Shown piece by piece: positions 8,693 to 16,888 of a stretch of 64,000 bases of DNA. A model generated the notes under the pieces. It was not told the origin of the DNA. It saw nothing but the letters and a program-made list of their open reading frames with translations, and ran no database searches. Made by a program: the position numbers and the translations under genes. Position 1 is the first letter of the stretch; each line of letters opens with the position of its first letter. The DNA lies in NCBI RefSeq assembly GCF_002764115.1, contig NZ_CP017940.1, positions 2,888,501 through 2,952,500 of the forward strand. Direction: 5' to 3'. This DNA is from Phyllobacterium zundukense (GTDB taxonomy: Bacteria; Pseudomonadota; Alphaproteobacteria; Rhizobiales; Rhizobiaceae).

Positions 8693-9190
8693 CATTAGGG
8701 AGGCGGCAACCGGGACTGGTATAGAATCCCTGCAACGAACGGAATTTTACTTGCTTATCAGTGCATAAGCCAAGTTATACTTTGATCAGATATTTTGAAA
8801 TCGCAAGTTACCTCAAATACATCATCGTACTTATCTATTGAAAGCTGGCGGCATCTCTGCACGACTGAAAAAAATAATTGACCATGGGTAGACAGTATCG
8901 CCAGTAAAAACATACACTGTTGCCATTTATAATATTAAAAGTTGTTTTTGCGCTATTTTTGTATACAATTAGTTACATGCATAAATAAATTCAAAATATT
9001 TTAAAGTATTCCTGATAAAATATTCATTGTGTGTTATAATAATCCCTGAGCAAGACATTTGCTTTTCTATAGGAGAATAGAGCTGAGGACCAATTGTCCA
9101 TTGGTGGACATTGTATTGTGTCGATTTTTAATTTCGCTATTGATGCCATTTTGGCACGCTGGATTTCTCCGTTCCCGGCGGAAAGGGAAC
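8693..9190. other. AT-rich intergenic region upstream of the Crp/Fnr gene
   Basis: About 500 nt without a credible gene, much lower in GC than its flanks. It includes the small inverted repeat GCTTATCAGTGCATAAGC near 8754. The last 130 nt are open in frame with the Crp/Fnr gene but lack a ribosome-binding site and protein-like character. It presumably holds the promoter of the Crp/Fnr gene; nothing else can be supported. Confidence 0.5.
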
Positions 9191-9913
9191 ATGATGCCAT
9201 CATCACAATCCGCCTTTGAGAACAAGCTTCTCAGGCACATGCCTGCCGGCGATTTTGATTTGCTGGCTCCTTATCTCGAACCCCAAACCTTGCCATTGCG
9301 ATATTCGATTGAGGTTTCACAGACACCTGTGAGCGCTGTCTTCTTTCTCGAAACGGGCCTTGCGTCCATCGTTGTCAAAATGCCCGATGGCCGCGATATC
9401 GAGGTCGGAATATCCGGCAATGACGGGATGACCGGTCCTGCGGTCATCCTTGGCGGAAAGCAATCGCCGCACGATACCTATGTGCAGATCGCCGGGCATG
9501 GGTTCAAGATCACGGTCGCTCGCCTGCATGAAGTTATGGAGGCGAGCAAGACCCTTCGCGACTATCTGTTGCTCTATGTCCAGACAATGGTCATCCAGAC
9601 TGCATCGACAGCGTTGGCCAATGGTCAGGCAGATGTTCCGGCGCGGATGGCACGCTGGCTGTTGATGGTGCATGACCGTATCGATGGCGCAAACATCCTG
9701 CTGACGCACGAGTTCCTGGCGGTCATGCTTGGCGTAAGAAGGCCATGGGTAACGGAAATCCTGCACCTGCTGGAAGACAAACGGCTGATCCGGGCGAAGC
9801 GAGGGCAGATAACAATCGTCGACCGGAAAGGTCTTGTGAGCGAGGCCAACGGGTTTTACGGGGTTGCAGAAGCCGAGTACAAGAGACTTTTGGGGATAAA
9901 TCTGTCGCGCTGA
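9191..9913 (+). CDS. Crp/Fnr-family transcriptional regulator
   Basis: A 240-aa regulator. Residues ~10-135 form a cyclic-nucleotide-binding-type beta barrel (LAPYLEPQTLPLRYSIEVSQTPVSAVFFLETGLASIVVKM, then GMTGPAVILGG). A long dimerisation helix follows, and the C-terminus is a winged HTH (LTHEFLAVMLGVRRPWVTEILHLLEDKRLIRAKRGQITIVDRKGL). No Fnr-type N-terminal cysteine cluster is present, so it is not an oxygen-sensing Fe-S Fnr. The start at 9191 follows GGAAAGGGAAC; the open frame extends 132 nt upstream but without a Shine-Dalgarno. It stands alone after an AT-rich region. The signal is unknown; this subgroup is often linked to stress responses in rhizobia. Confidence 0.85.
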   Translation: MMPSSQSAFENKLLRHMPAGDFDLLAPYLEPQTLPLRYSIEVSQTPVSAVFFLETGLASIVVKMPDGRDIEVGISGNDGMTGPAVILGGKQSPHDTYVQIAGHGFKITVARLHEVMEASKTLRDYLLLYVQTMVIQTASTALANGQADVPARMARWLLMVHDRIDGANILLTHEFLAVMLGVRRPWVTEILHLLEDKRLIRAKRGQITIVDRKGLVSEANGFYGVAEAEYKRLLGINLSR

Positions 9914-10056
9914 GCTACGGTTGTGATTCCTGGATTGATATCCGGGTGTCTGCGGCCCGCATCAAGCGGAGCCAGACGACAATTTTCTCAAGCCCGCCTC
10001 CCATCCGGCGTTTTTTTGCTCTATCATCCTGTCACCGCAACTCATTCTGGTGATTG

Positions 10057-11490
10057 ATGCCTTCCGAAACTCCTGAAAAAAAGCCCGCACGAACCACAAC
10101 ACGGCGGCGTACGCCCGCTTATGTCAAGGCAACCCGCGGCGTGAAAAACTGGCGCGAAGCTTCCGAGTGGCTGGCCTGGCGGGATATCGAGGACATCGAG
10201 TGCATTACGCCGGACCAGGCCGGCGTGGCGCGCGGCAAGATGATGCCATCGAAGAAATTCACCTCCAACACGTCGCTGGCGCTGCCCTCCGCCGTGTTCA
10301 TGGCGACGATCTCCGGCTCCTACCCAGAAGACGGTCACGGCTTCTCCTATCCGGAAGATGACGGCGACCTGAAGCTGATGCCGGATCTTTCCACGCTCTC
10401 GGAAGTGCCGTGGGAAAGCGACCCGACCGCGCAGGTCATCTGCGACCTCGTCAACAAGGACGGGCAGGCGGTGGAATTTACCCCGCGCAATGTGTTGAAG
10501 CGCGTCGTAGCGGCCTATAACAAGAAAGGCCTGAGGCCGGTCGTTGCGCCGGAAATCGAATTCTATCTGGTGAAAAAGAACCCGGACCCGGACTACCCCC
10601 TTACCCCGCCCGTAGGCCGTTCGGGCCGCGCCATTGGCGGCGGCCAGGGTTATTCCATCGCCGGCGTCAACGAGTTCGACGAGCTGATCGACGACATCTA
10701 TCATTTCTCCGAAAGCCAGGGTCTCGAGATCGACACGCTTATCCACGAGGAAGGTGCTGCGCAGCTCGAAATCAACCTGCGTCACGGCGATCCGATCGAG
10801 CTTGCCGATCAGGTGTTCCTGTTCAAGCGCACCATCCGCGAGGCAGCGCTGAAGCACGACATGTATGCAACCTTCATGGCCAAGCCCATCCAGGGTCAGC
10901 CGGGATCGGCCATGCATATCCATCAGTCGATCGTCGACAAGAAGACCGGGCGCAATATCTTCTCCAATCCGGATGGAACGGAGAGCGAGGCCTTCCGCCA
11001 TTTCATCGGCGGCATGCAGAAGCATGTCCCGGCTTCGCTGGTGATGTTTGCGCCATACGTGAATTCCTACCGGCGGCTGACGCCGGCCGCCTCCGCGCCT
11101 GTGAATGTCAAATGGGGCTATGATAACCGCACCACGGCCTTCCGTGTACCGCGCTCGGACCCGGCGGCGCGACGCGTGGAAAACCGCATCCCCTCCTCCG
11201 ATGCCAATCCCTATCTGGCGCTGGCGGCCTCGCTCGCCTGCGGTCTCCTCGGCATGAACAACCGGACCGAGCCCGATGCGCCCGCCTCGACGACGGTCAA
11301 CGACAACCTCATCGAACTGCCGCGCGGCCTGATCGAAGCGACGCTGCTGTTCGAGCAGGACAAGGACCTGATTGCCATGCTCGGCGAATCCTTCGCCATC
11401 ACCTACGCCGCCATCAAACGCGCCGAGTTCGAGACCTTCATGGAGGTTATCAGCCCGTGGGAGCGTGAATTTCTGTTGCTGAATGTGTGA
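10057..11490 (+). CDS. puuA: Glutamine synthetase family protein, probable gamma-glutamylputrescine synthetase
   Basis: A 477-aa ATP-dependent ligase of the glutamine synthetase fold. Family motifs include VAPEIEFYLV (metal-binding glutamates), EEGAAQLEINLRHGDP, FMAKPIQGQPGSAMHIHQS (ATP and metal site with HIHQS), NSYRRLTPAASAPVNVKWG and VENRIPSSDANPYLALAA. A basic N-terminal extension (KKPARTTTRRRTP) precedes the beta-grasp domain. PuuA-type enzymes join glutamate to putrescine; the puuB-type oxidase downstream and the nearby pot genes support that assignment. The ATG at 10057 is preferred to the TTG just upstream. Other GS-like ligases acting on amines cannot be excluded. Confidence 0.85.
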   Translation: MPSETPEKKPARTTTRRRTPAYVKATRGVKNWREASEWLAWRDIEDIECITPDQAGVARGKMMPSKKFTSNTSLALPSAVFMATISGSYPEDGHGFSYPEDDGDLKLMPDLSTLSEVPWESDPTAQVICDLVNKDGQAVEFTPRNVLKRVVAAYNKKGLRPVVAPEIEFYLVKKNPDPDYPLTPPVGRSGRAIGGGQGYSIAGVNEFDELIDDIYHFSESQGLEIDTLIHEEGAAQLEINLRHGDPIELADQVFLFKRTIREAALKHDMYATFMAKPIQGQPGSAMHIHQSIVDKKTGRNIFSNPDGTESEAFRHFIGGMQKHVPASLVMFAPYVNSYRRLTPAASAPVNVKWGYDNRTTAFRVPRSDPAARRVENRIPSSDANPYLALAASLACGLLGMNNRTEPDAPASTTVNDNLIELPRGLIEATLLFEQDKDLIAMLGESFAITYAAIKRAEFETFMEVISPWEREFLLLNV

Positions 11491-11499
11491 TGATGCAGC

Positions 11500-11686
11500 C
11501 TTATCTCCCCCCTTGCGGGGGAGAACGCGATTTCAGCATCTTAGCTCTGGCTAAGTGCTAGAAATCGCAAGAGAGGGGATGGTGCTCTCAGCACATATAG
11601 GCATATCCCCTCACTTGGATTTTCTAAGGATTTAGCCAGGGCTAAATCCAAGAAAATCCTTTCTCTCCCGCAAGGGGAGAGATAAG
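11500..11686. repeat. Composite palindromic intergenic element (RIME-like)
   Basis: A 187-bp mosaic with inverted ends: CTTATCTCCCCCCTTGCGGG at the left and CTCTCCCGCAAGGGGAGAGA followed by TAAG at the right. Inside are two strong hairpins. Hairpin one (11527-11568) pairs GCGATTTC with GAAATCGC and has an inner TTAGC/GCTAA stem. Hairpin two (11617-11659) pairs GGATTTTCT with AGAAAATCC and has an inner GGATTTAGC/GCTAAATCC stem. The architecture resembles rhizobial intergenic mosaic elements. It sits exactly between puuA and puuB. A related end sequence occurs alone at 29925-29945. Confidence 0.8.
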
Positions 11687-11724
11687 TGGAGCCCGAGGAA
11701 TACCAAATCGGATTGCATCAAAAT

Positions 11725-13011
11725 ATGCCCTATCAATCCCCCATCTCCCCCGGCATTTCCTGGTATGAGTCCACGATTGCCGACCGCACCGAATACCCGG
11801 CGCTGGATGGATCGCGTTCTGCCGATGTCGTTATTGTCGGTGGTGGCTTTACCGGCCTCTCCGCCGCCGTGCACCTCGCATCGGCGGGTGTCGATGTGGT
11901 GCTGCTCGAAGCTTATCGCTTTGGCGATGGCGCGTCGGGGCGCAATGGCGGGCAGCTCGGTACCGGACAGCGCGCCTGGGCGGAAGACCTCGAAGGGCAA
12001 TATGGCTTCACGCGTGCAAAGGCGCTGTTCGACCTTGCCGAGGAAGCCAAGGCACATCTCCTCGAATTCGCCGAGACCCACAGGATCGACATCGAGTTCG
12101 TTCCGGGACAGATGTCCGTGGTGCACAAGAAGCGTTACCTGAAAGACTATCAGGCTCACGCGGAACTGATGGCGACGCGCTTCGGCTATCCGCATATCCA
12201 CTACATGGATGCGAAGGAGACCGCTGAGCGGCTTGGCTCCACGCGCTATCTGGGCGGCACCTATGACAAGGGCACCGGCCATATCCAGCCGATGAAACTG
12301 GTGGTCGGCACCGCCAAGGCGGCGGCGCAGGCTGGTGCGCATCTTTATGAGAACACCAAGGTCACAGGGATAAAATCCGAAAATGGCCGGGTTACTGTCA
12401 CCACACCGACCGGCAGTGTGACGGCGGCGAAAGGCCTGATCGCGGTCAATGCCTATGGCGGCAATCTCGAGCCCATCAGTGCATCGCATGTCATGCCGAT
12501 CCGCTCGTTCATTGGCGCAACGGTGCCGCTGGGACCAGACAGTCCCGTGCTGCCCGGCGGCGAGAGCGTCGACGATTCCCGCTTCGTCGTGCGGTATTTC
12601 CGCCGCTCGAAGGATGGGCGGCTGCTGTTCGGCGGGCGCGAGGCCTATACGGCGGACAATCCGCTCGACATCAGCACGCATATCCGCCGCCAGATCGCCG
12701 AGATCTACCCGGCGCTCGCCGATGTTGAGATCACGCAGGCCTGGGGCGGCTCGGTGGGCATCACCCTGCCGCGCCAGCCCTTCGTGCGCGAGGTCATGCC
12801 CAATGTGATCTCGGCCGGCGGCTATTCCGGGCATGGCGTGATGCTGTCGAACTTCGTCGGCAAGCTCTACGCCGAGACGGTAGCGGGCAATCGCGACCGG
12901 CTGAAGCTGCTGGAGGACCTGAAAATCCCGGCCTTCCCGGGCGGGCGCACCTTCCGGGCGCCGCTGCTGTTCCTCGCACTCAGCTGGTATGCGCTGGTGG
13001 ACCGGATTTAG
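11725..13011 (+). CDS. puuB: FAD-dependent amine oxidoreductase, probable gamma-glutamylputrescine oxidase
   Basis: A 428-aa flavoprotein of the DAO family. The N-terminal Rossmann motif is VVIVGGGFTGLSAAVHLA followed by VVLLEA (about residues 35-65), then the flavin contact GASGRNGGQLG. The C-terminus has the closing FAD motif SAGGYSGHGVMLSNFVGKL. The sequence fits the OrdL/PuuB group that oxidises gamma-glutamylputrescine to the aldehyde, releasing ammonia and hydrogen peroxide. The start at 11725 (MPYQSPISPG) avoids the repeat element that the longer open frame enters. Its stop codon overlaps that of the convergent enoyl-CoA hydratase gene. Substrate assignment rests on the neighbouring puuA. 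Confidence 0.85.
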   Translation: MPYQSPISPGISWYESTIADRTEYPALDGSRSADVVIVGGGFTGLSAAVHLASAGVDVVLLEAYRFGDGASGRNGGQLGTGQRAWAEDLEGQYGFTRAKALFDLAEEAKAHLLEFAETHRIDIEFVPGQMSVVHKKRYLKDYQAHAELMATRFGYPHIHYMDAKETAERLGSTRYLGGTYDKGTGHIQPMKLVVGTAKAAAQAGAHLYENTKVTGIKSENGRVTVTTPTGSVTAAKGLIAVNAYGGNLEPISASHVMPIRSFIGATVPLGPDSPVLPGGESVDDSRFVVRYFRRSKDGRLLFGGREAYTADNPLDISTHIRRQIAEIYPALADVEITQAWGGSVGITLPRQPFVREVMPNVISAGGYSGHGVMLSNFVGKLYAETVAGNRDRLKLLEDLKIPAFPGGRTFRAPLLFLALSWYALVDRI

Positions 13012-13799
13012 CGGCCAGTATAGGCGGGCGCGCGTCTTTCGATCCAGGCATCGAGCCCTTCTCGAAGGTCATGGGTCGGCACAACCCGCGCGAACTGTTC
13101 GCTCTCAACGGCTAAACCTTCGCCGATCGTCATGTTCAGCCCGCGCGTGACCGCAGTAATGATGCTGGCGGCGGCAACGGACGAATGGCGCACGATGCGG
13201 CCGGCCATATCAAACGCCGCCGGCAAGAGATCGTCATGCGGGACGATCCGGTTGATCAGGCCCAGTTCGTAGGCCCGTTCCGGTGAGAACGTGTCGCCGG
13301 TCAACAGCAGTTCCAGCGCGCGCTTGCGGCCGGCAAGGCGCGGCAACCGCTGTGTTCCACCAAATGTAGGCGGCATGCCGAGATTGATTTCGGGCTTGGC
13401 AAAGATCGCGTGTTCGCTAGCTATGGCAAGATGCACGGCTTCGGTGATTTCACAGCCGCCACCGAAGGCAATACCGTTGACCGCGGCGATGATGGGTTTG
13501 CGGAATGCCTCCATGCGCGCGGTCATGGCCTGACCGCGCCGTACGAACTCCTTGACCGCAAGATCGGTGCCCTTGCGCACGCTTTGCGAGAACTCATGAA
13601 TGTCTCCACCAGCGGAGAAGGCCCGGTCCCCCGCTCCCGTGAGGACGACCGCGCGGACCGAGCCGTTATCCTCGATATAGTCAAGCAAATGCAGCAGACG
13701 ATCATTGACCGCATAGTCGAGCGCATTGAGCTTTTCTGGCCGGTTCAGGGTGAGAAGGGCGATCCCTCCTCTTACTTCCATAAGAACTGGATCTGACAT
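13008..13799 (-). CDS. Enoyl-CoA hydratase/isomerase family protein
   Basis: A 263-aa crotonase-fold enzyme. It shows the CoA-binding text LTLNRPEKLNALD, the oxyanion-hole region FSAGGDIHEF and INGIAFGGGCEI-type sequence with a glutamate at the first catalytic position, and PEINLGMPPTFGGTQRLPRLAGRKRALELLLTGD with the second catalytic glutamate. Both acidic residues of a true hydratase are therefore present. It diverges from a TetR gene with a candidate operator between them, suggesting local regulation by a CoA-ester-responsive repressor. The exact substrate is unknown; it could act in beta-oxidation or aromatic/terpenoid degradation. Confidence 0.9.
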   Translation of the reverse strand: MSDPVLMEVRGGIALLTLNRPEKLNALDYAVNDRLLHLLDYIEDNGSVRAVVLTGAGDRAFSAGGDIHEFSQSVRKGTDLAVKEFVRRGQAMTARMEAFRKPIIAAVNGIAFGGGCEITEAVHLAIASEHAIFAKPEINLGMPPTFGGTQRLPRLAGRKRALELLLTGDTFSPERAYELGLINRIVPHDDLLPAAFDMAGRIVRHSSVAAASIITAVTRGLNMTIGEGLAVESEQFARVVPTHDLREGLDAWIERRAPAYTGR

Positions 13800-13857
13800 C
13801 GGTTCTACCTCTCCACAGTCTTCAATGCATCAAAGGCTAGCGGTCGGGTTGGATTGT

Positions 13858-13879
13858 GTACACTCACTGGTTAGTATAC
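13858..13879. promoter_or_regulatory. Candidate TetR operator between the hydratase and tetR genes
   Basis: A 22-nt imperfect palindrome whose outer parts are GTACACT and AGTATAC around a CACTGGTT core lies 9 nt before the tetR ATG and about 60 nt before the divergent hydratase gene. Most positions match their reverse complement. Position and symmetry fit autoregulation by the adjacent TetR protein. Confidence 0.55.
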
Positions 13880-13888
13880 TTTGATGTG

Positions 13889-14488
13889 ATGGCAAGAACC
13901 TCAGACCCCACCCGCGATCGCATTCTCGATGCTGCAAACCACCTGTTCTATGCGGAAGGCATTCGCAGTGTCAGCGTCGATGCGGTGGCGGAAAGGGCCA
14001 AGCTGACGAAGAAGACACTTTACTATCACTTCAGAAGCAAGGACGAACTCATCGCGGCCTATCTCGAATCCCGCGATCAACCGAACCTCGCCCTCTTCGC
14101 CAAATGGTTTGGCGAAGAGGGCGAGGGTCTGATTGCCGACAGGGTCGAGGCGATCTTTGTCAACCTGGCGAAGGCAGCGCGGCACAAGAAGTGGAAGGGA
14201 TGCGGCTTCTTGAGAACCGCTGCGGAACTGGCAAATATGCCGGGACATCCCGCCATGAAGATCGGCTCTGCCCACAAGAAGAAATTTGAAGCGTGGTTGG
14301 CCGAAAGATTCGAGCACGCCTTGCTGCCTGAACCGCATCTGCTCGCGCGGCAGATCGTGCTTCTCATGGACGGGGCATTTTCAGTAATGCTGGTCCATCG
14401 TGATCCGACCTACATCGAAGCGGCAGGCAAGGCGGCATCGGCGCTTGTCAGCGCCAATGGCATTGCCGAACAAACTAAACTTTCCTGA
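13889..14488 (+). CDS. TetR/AcrR-family transcriptional regulator
   Basis: A 199-aa repressor with the usual N-terminal HTH (TRDRILDAANHLFYAEGIRSVSVDAVAERAKLTKKTLYYHFRSKDELIAAYLE, about residues 8-60) and a variable all-helical ligand domain. The start at 13889 (MARTSDPTRD) gives the standard distance to the HTH; the open frame extends upstream into the operator and is not credible there. It is divergent from the enoyl-CoA hydratase and converges with the FabH-like gene, overlapping it by 14 nt. The ligand is unknown, but an acyl-CoA-type effector would fit the neighbour. Confidence 0.88.
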   Translation: MARTSDPTRDRILDAANHLFYAEGIRSVSVDAVAERAKLTKKTLYYHFRSKDELIAAYLESRDQPNLALFAKWFGEEGEGLIADRVEAIFVNLAKAARHKKWKGCGFLRTAAELANMPGHPAMKIGSAHKKKFEAWLAERFEHALLPEPHLLARQIVLLMDGAFSVMLVHRDPTYIEAAGKAASALVSANGIAEQTKLS

Positions 14489-15599
14489 CGATCACGCTGC
14501 CCACAGAATATCCCGCGCCGAAGGAGCAGATGACACCGAGGCTGCCAGGCGCGAGGTCGTCGGAATATTTGGAGAAAGCGATGATCGAGCCTGCCGACGA
14601 GGTATTGGCATAGTCCTGCAGGATGTTCGGCTGTTCGCCGGGTTCCGGCTCGCGGCCAAGTACCTTGACGCCGATCAGGTCGTTCATGCCCTTGTTGGCC
14701 TGGTGCAGCCAGAGCCGTGACAGGTGCGCGGGCGCGATATTTTCATCGGCAAGGTGGGTGAGGATGAGGTCGGAGACGATCGGCACCACCTGCTTGAACA
14801 CCTTGCGGCCTTCCTGTCGGAACAGCATGTCGCGCCGGTCCGCCATATGCCCCTCCCGCGTGCGGCGCAGGAAGCCGTTATTGTTGCGGATATTGTTGGA
14901 GAACTGCGTAAGGCAGCGCGTCGAAACGATCTCGAAGCGGTCTTTTGCCGAAGCCAGATCATCGCGTTCGAGCAGCACGGCGGTGCAGACATCGCCAAAG
15001 ATGAAATGGCAGTCGCGATCGCGCCATTCGAGATGCGCCGAGCAGATCTCCGGATTGACCATCAGTATGGCACGGGCCGAACCCGAGCGTATCATATCGG
15101 CCGCCGCCTGGATGCCGAAGGTAGCCGAGGAACAGGCGACATTCATGTCGAAACCGAAACCTTGAATTCCCATGGCTTCCTGTACTTCGATGGCGATGGC
15201 CGGATAGGCGCGCTCGTGATTGGAGGCAGCGCAGATCACGGCGTCGATTTCCGACGCGTCGCGGCCGGCCTTGGTGAGCGCCAGAGTGGCGGCATGGACC
15301 GCCATTTGCGCCATGACCGACAAATCCTCATCGCTGCGTTCCGGCAGGACCGGATGCATGATGTCCGGGTCGAGTATGCCCGACTTGTTGAGGACGTAGC
15401 GGTTTTCGATGCCGGAAGCGCGGACGATGAAATCCTCCGCAGACATGGTCATCGGCTGGCGGGTTCCCGCAGCGATCTCGTCAGCATGAATTTCGTTCTG
15501 TCTTGTGGCATAGGTATTGAATGCCTCGACGAGTTCGGCATTGCTGATGGACTGTTCCGGCGTGAAGACGCCCGTACCGCTGATGACAACTTTATGCAT
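14475..15599 (-). CDS. Beta-ketoacyl-ACP synthase III-like enzyme (FabH-like, long form)
   Basis: A thiolase-fold condensing enzyme of 374 aa, about 50 residues longer than E. coli FabH. The catalytic triad is visible: Cys in MNVACSSATFGIQ, His in LWLHQANKGMND and Asn in YANTSSAGSIIAF; the end is FGAGYSVGSVIVRK. The extra N-terminal loop (EIHADEIAAGTRQPMTMSAEDFIVRASGIENRYV) and overall sequence resemble the Pseudomonas PA3286-type FabH-like protein, which to my knowledge feeds medium-chain acyl-CoA from beta-oxidation into fatty acid synthesis. Whether this one does the same is inference. It is monocistronic on the minus strand, divergent from the pitA remnant. Confidence 0.88.
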   Translation of the reverse strand: MHKVVISGTGVFTPEQSISNAELVEAFNTYATRQNEIHADEIAAGTRQPMTMSAEDFIVRASGIENRYVLNKSGILDPDIMHPVLPERSDEDLSVMAQMAVHAATLALTKAGRDASEIDAVICAASNHERAYPAIAIEVQEAMGIQGFGFDMNVACSSATFGIQAAADMIRSGSARAILMVNPEICSAHLEWRDRDCHFIFGDVCTAVLLERDDLASAKDRFEIVSTRCLTQFSNNIRNNNGFLRRTREGHMADRRDMLFRQEGRKVFKQVVPIVSDLILTHLADENIAPAHLSRLWLHQANKGMNDLIGVKVLGREPEPGEQPNILQDYANTSSAGSIIAFSKYSDDLAPGSLGVICSFGAGYSVGSVIVRKV

Positions 15600-15669
15600 G
15601 GCGCTTCCAGAATTTCTTACTCAAGAAAAGCGATAAAGATTCCCTGCGTGTCACGCAAGGTATCCCGCG

Positions 15670-15697
15670 CTGTCATCAAGGGTTCACGGACGGTCAT
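15670..15697 (+). promoter_or_regulatory. Possible Pho box upstream of the pitA remnant
   Basis: Three related 7-mers, CTGTCAT, GGTTCAC and CGGTCAT, occur at 15670, 15681 and 15691, spaced 10-11 nt. That is the periodicity of PhoB sites (consensus CTGTCAT). Location about 40 nt before the remnant's ATG fits control of a phosphate transporter. The second and third repeats are weak, so this is tentative. Confidence 0.35.
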
Positions 15698-15737
15698 AGC
15701 CTTTCTTCAGACTTCGTTAACCACTGGGGATCTGGTT

Positions 15738-16127
15738 ATGACGGTAAGCAACGCAACTGATGCCAGCCTGATCAAAAGCGATCATCCACTCAACAAGCCA
15801 AGCAGCCTGGGCAACCTGCCCAATTATGCCGTAATCGCAATCCTGATTGCCGTCGGCGAGAAGATCGGCAAGACCCACCTCACCTATGGTCAGGGCGCTT
15901 CCGCCGAACTGGTGGCCATGGGCACGATCTTCACCGCAGATACACTCGGGCTGCCGGTCAGTACCACGCACATATTGTCATCCGGCGTTGCAGGCTCGAT
16001 GGTCGCCAATGGCTCCGGACTGCAGATGTCGACGGTGCGCAATCTGCTGATGGCGTGGGTGCTGACATTGCCCATCTCGATCGCGCTATCCTTCACGCTG
16101 TTCGTGATCTTGCGGAATCTGATCTAG
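15738..16127 (+). pseudogene. pitA: Truncated low-affinity phosphate transporter PitA (C-terminal part)
   Basis: An open frame of 129 codons, whereas PiT transporters have about 500. The last ~95 residues are a recognisable PitA C-terminus: VGEKIGKTHLTYGQGASAEL, then VSTTHILSSGVAGSMVANGSG and a closing membrane segment MAWVLTLPISIALSFTLFVIL. The first ~30 residues (MTVSNATDASLIKSDHPLNK) may be the original N-terminus, so an internal deletion is likely rather than a simple 5' loss. The frame is intact and a strong terminator follows, so it may still be expressed as a short membrane protein, but the PiT fold cannot form. Phosphate transport is therefore probably lost from this copy. Confidence 0.8.
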
Positions 16128-16148
16128 AAGCATGCGCAGAAATAAACT

Positions 16149-16173
16149 GGCCGGCTTTCGCCGGCCTTTTTTT
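16149..16173 (+). terminator. Rho-independent terminator after the pitA remnant
   Basis: A 7-bp GC stem, GGCCGGC (16149-16155) with GCCGGCC (16160-16166), has a TTTC loop and is followed by seven T. It retains full terminator form behind the decayed gene. Confidence 0.9.
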
Positions 16174-16175
16174 GT

Positions 16176-16577
16176 TTACCAAATTCGCGCAACCCAGCCT
16201 TTGTAATTGGCAAGCGCGTCGAAGGTCGTGTCCGCAGAAACCAATGGCAGATCATGATGTATGGCTGTTGCAGCAAGCATACGGTCGAACGGATCGCGAT
16301 GTTCCCAGTCCATCATCGCAGCGGCCAGACTGATTTCCGGCGTGAGCGCTGCAACTTGCGCTCCTACTTCGTCCAGCAAATTTATCAGCCGGTCTAAGAA
16401 AGGTTCCATCTCCGGCCATTTGCCAAGGTGGACTTTCTGACCGATTTCGAAAAAACTGACTGGAGAAACAAAAACCACGTCGGCCTGTTCGATGATGGAA
16501 GCAGATTTTGTGGACAATCTTGGGTTTCTATTGAGGGTCCATGCCCACGTATGGGTATCGAGAAGAACCGAGTTCAC
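16176..16577 (-). CDS. PIN-domain toxin (VapC family)
   Basis: A probable endoribonuclease toxin of 133 aa. The PIN fold's acidic residues are visible: Asp in SVLLDTHTWAWTL near the N-terminus, Glu in SPVSFFEIGQKV, and Asp residues in HRDPFDRMLAATA and SADTTFD. The GTG at 16577 overlaps the antitoxin stop codon (GTGA) and follows a GGGAAGG purine run; an ATG 15 nt upstream lies inside the antitoxin gene. It is the second gene of a two-gene toxin-antitoxin operon. The family cleaves tRNA or rRNA; the target here is unknown. Confidence 0.88.
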   Translation of the reverse strand: MNSVLLDTHTWAWTLNRNPRLSTKSASIIEQADVVFVSPVSFFEIGQKVHLGKWPEMEPFLDRLINLLDEVGAQVAALTPEISLAAAMMDWEHRDPFDRMLAATAIHHDLPLVSADTTFDALANYKGWVARIW

Positions 16578-16807
16578 TCGCCGCCTTCCCAAAGTTTAAG
16601 TTCCTCCTCGGACATGGGCTCAAAGAAATCAGGACCATCACCGAGCAGCTGCCCTTCCAGTATTCCGATCTTGAAACGGCTCTTGGGAATGGGAACGATC
16701 TTGACGACCGGATTCTTGCCTTTGGCGATGATGACCTCTTCACCCGCCAAGGCAGCGTCGATCAGTTTCGAAAGGTTGGTCTTGGCTGCGTGAACTGTGA
16801 CCTGCAT
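16574..16807 (-). CDS. Phd/YefM-type antitoxin of the PIN toxin
   Basis: A 77-aa antitoxin. The N-terminal half is the Phd/YefM DNA-binding fold (MQVTVHAAKTNLSKLIDAAL, then AGEEVIIAKGKNPVVKIVPIP). The acidic tail (EPMSEEELKLWEGGE) is the part expected to wrap around and inhibit the toxin. The gene precedes and overlaps the toxin gene by 4 nt, the standard order for translational coupling and autoregulation. A partial TTAGCTAACTTAGCTAA-type repeat at about 16819-16836, just upstream, is a likely operator. Confidence 0.88.
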   Translation of the reverse strand: MQVTVHAAKTNLSKLIDAALAGEEVIIAKGKNPVVKIVPIPKSRFKIGILEGQLLGDGPDFFEPMSEEELKLWEGGE

Positions 16808-16888
16808 TATCCTTCTCCATTAGCTAACTTAGCTAATACCATTGATTTTCGATATCTTCCATCAAAAATTCACGCAGCCATGGGAACC

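Noticed and set aside
11632..12834. 400-codon minus-strand frame opposite puuB
   Set aside because: His/Arg/Gly-rich shadow of a recognised flavoprotein gene, with no family signature.
14724..15737. Extension of the pitA remnant frame upstream through the FabH-like gene
   Set aside because: The upstream part is antisense to the FabH-like gene; only the part from ATG 15738 matches PitA.
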